Positions 55,001 through 58,000 of a stretch of DNA of 64,000 nt are shown one piece after another. The DNA comes from Siphonodentalium dalli (lineage: Eukaryota > Mollusca > Scaphopoda > Gadilida > Siphonodentaliidae). The translations under genes were made by a program, and so were the position numbers. Location of the stretch: positions 202,638,978-202,702,977 of the forward strand of contig CP136066.1 in NCBI GenBank assembly GCA_032622095.1. The letters are read 5' to 3'. The notes below the pieces were generated by a model. That model saw only the letters and a list, made by a program, of their open reading frames with translations. It was not told the DNA's origin and did no database searches. Position 1 is the stretch's first letter. Each line of letters begins with the position of its first letter.

Positions 55001-58000
55001 AGTGAAGTCAGGCATGGAACACCGGCCTGTACCAGTCATCTCAGTAAGGGAAGCAAACACCGGCCTGTACCAGTCATCTCAGTAAGGGGAGTCAGGCATG
55101 GAACACCGGCCTGTACTAGTCATCTCAGTAAGGGAAGTCGGGCATGGAACACCGGCCTGTACCAGTCATCTCAGTAAGGGAAGTCGGGCATGGAACACTG
55201 GCCTGTACCAGTCATCTCAGTAAGGGAAGTCAGGCATGGAACACCGGCCTGTACCAGTCATCTCAGTAAGGGAAGTCGGGCATGGAACACCGGCCTGTAC
55301 CAGTCATCTCAGTAAGGGAAGTTGGGCATGGAACACCGGCCTGTACCAGTCATCTCAGCAAGAGAAGTCAGGCATGGAACACCGGCCTGTACCAGTCATC
55401 TCAGTAAGGGAAGCGAACACCGGCCTGTACCAGTCATCTCAGTAAGGGAAGTCGGGCATGGAACACCGGCCTGTAACAGTCATCTCAGTAAGGGGAGTCG
55501 GGCATGGAACACCGGCCTGTAACAGTCATCTCAGTAAGGGGAGTCGGGCATGGAACACCGGCCTGAACCAGTCATCTCAGTAAGGGAAGTCGGGCATGGA
55601 ACACTGGCCTGTACCAGTCATCTCAGTAAGGGAAGCGAACACCGGCCTGTACCAGTCATCTCAGTAAGGGAAGTGAACACCGGCCTGTACCAGTCATCTC
55701 AGTAAGGGGAGTCGGGCATGGAACACCGGCATGTACCAGTCATCTCAGTAAGGGAAGTCAGGCATGGAAAACCGGCCTGTACCAGTCATCTCAGTAAGTG
55801 AAGTCAGGCATGGAACACCGGCCTGTACCAGTCATCTCAGTAAGGGAAGTCAGGCATGGAACACCGGCCTGTACCAGTCATCTCAGTAAGTGAAGTCAGG
55901 CATGGAACACCGGCCTGTACCAGTCATCTCAGTAAGGGAAGCGAACACCGGCCTGTACCAGTCATCTCAGTAAGGGGAGTCAGGCATGGAACACCGGCCT
56001 GTACCAGTCATCTCTGTAAGGGAAGTCGGGCATGGAACACCGGCCTGTACCAGTCATCTCAGTAAGGGAAGTCGGGCATGGAACACCGGCCTGTACCAGT
56101 CATCTCAGTAAGGGAAGTCAGGCATGGAACACCGGCCTGTACCAGTCATCTCAGTAAGGGAAGTCAGGCATGGAACACCAGCCTGTACCAGTCATCTCAG
56201 TAAGGGAAGTCGGGCATGGAACACCGGCCTGTACCAGTCATCTCAGTAAGGGGAGTCGGGCATGGAACACCGGCCTGTACCAGTCATCTTAGTAAGGGAA
56301 GTCGGGCATGGAACACCGGCATGTACCAGTCATCTCAGTAAGGGAAGTTGGGCATGGAACACCGGCCTGTACCAGTCATCTCAGCAAGAGAAGTCAGGCA
56401 TGGAACACCGGCCTGTACCAGTCATCTCAGTAAGGGAAGCGAACACCGGCCTGTACCAGTCATCTCAGTAAGGGAAGTCGGGCATGGAACACCGGCCTGT
56501 AACAGTCATCTCAGTAAGGGGAGTCGGGCATGGAACACCGGCCTGTAACAGTCATCTCAGTAAGGGGAGTCGGGCATGGAACACCGGCCTGAACCAGTCA
56601 TCTCAGTAAGGGAAGTCGGGCATGGAACACTGGCCTGTACCAGTCATCTCAGTAAGGGAAGCGAACACCGGCCTGTACCAGTCATCTCAGTAAGGGAAGT
56701 GAACACCGGCCTGTACCAGTCATCTCAGTAAGGGGAGTCGGGCATGGAACACCGGCATGTACCAGTCATCTCAGTAAGGGAAGTCGGGCATGGAACACCG
56801 GCCTGTACCAGTCATCTCAGTAAGGGAAGCGAACACCGGCCTGTACCAGTCATCTCAGTGAGGGAAGCTAACACCGGCCTGTACCAGTCATCTCAGTAAG
56901 GGAAGCGAACACCAGCCTGTACCAGTCATCTCAGTAAGGGGAGTCGGGCATGGAACACCGGCCTGTACCAGTCATCTCAGTAAGGGAAGTCGGGCATGGA
57001 ACACCGGCCTGTACCAGTCATCTGAGTAAGGGAAGTCTAGCATGGAACACCGGCCTGTACCAGTCATCTCAGTAAGGGGAGTCGGGCATGGAACACCGGC
57101 CTGTACCAGTTATCTCAGTAAGGGAAGTCGGGCATGGAACAACGGCCTGTACCAGTCATCTCAGTAAGGGAAGTCGGGCATGGAACACCGGCCTGTACCA
57201 GTCATCTCAGTAAGGGAAGTCGGGCATGGAACACCGGCCTGTACCAGTCATCTCAGTGAGGGAAGCGAACACCGGCCTGTACCAGTCATCTAAGTAAGGG
57301 AAGCGAACACCGGCCTGTACCAGTCATCTCAGTAAGGGAAGTCGGGCATGGAACACCGGCCTGTACCAGTCATCTCAGTAAGGGAAGTCGGGCATGGAAC
57401 ACCGGCCTGTACCAGTCATCTCAGTAATGGAAGTTGGGCACGGAACAAGCCCGTCGCGAAGCATATCACACCACGGGTATTCTTAGGTTATGCAGAACAT
57501 ATACAATTGAACAAGTGCGGGAGCTGATAGGGTACCACAGCTCCTCATCAGGACTTAACTTCACAGCACTCTTTGTTTTCCTTGTTATATCCCTCAACTT
57601 TTAACCCTTTACCCAACAAACCGGCCAAAACCGGCCAAATAAAGCTTCAACAGCCTAAAATATCTTCGGTCTGTCTCAATAGAACCATACAAATATGGAT
57701 ATCATTGGAACCGGCTCATTGACCACATTGTGATGGTAACAGTTATGCCCTGTGCCAATGCATTCTCTTATATATGCGAGTCGACCATAGGTCGCCTCGC
57801 ATATATAAGAGAATGCATTGGCCTAAAAAAAATCTTTTTTTAACACTTTTTACCATTTTTTCTTACATTCTTTAACAATTTTATAATTTTTAATGTGTTA
57901 AGCCAATGCATTCTCTTATATATGCGAGGCCGCCTATGGTCGACTCGCATATATAAGAGAATGCATTGGCACAGGGCCCTTCTGTTGGGTAAAGGGTTAA

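Noticed and set aside
50815-57445. About twenty open frames of 64-97 codons reading HRPVPVISVRE / GTPACTSHLSKG / NTGLYQSSQ
   Set aside because: They are the three frames of one 46-bp unit read in succession; every frame ends at the same cagtaa stop, with no splice or start context.
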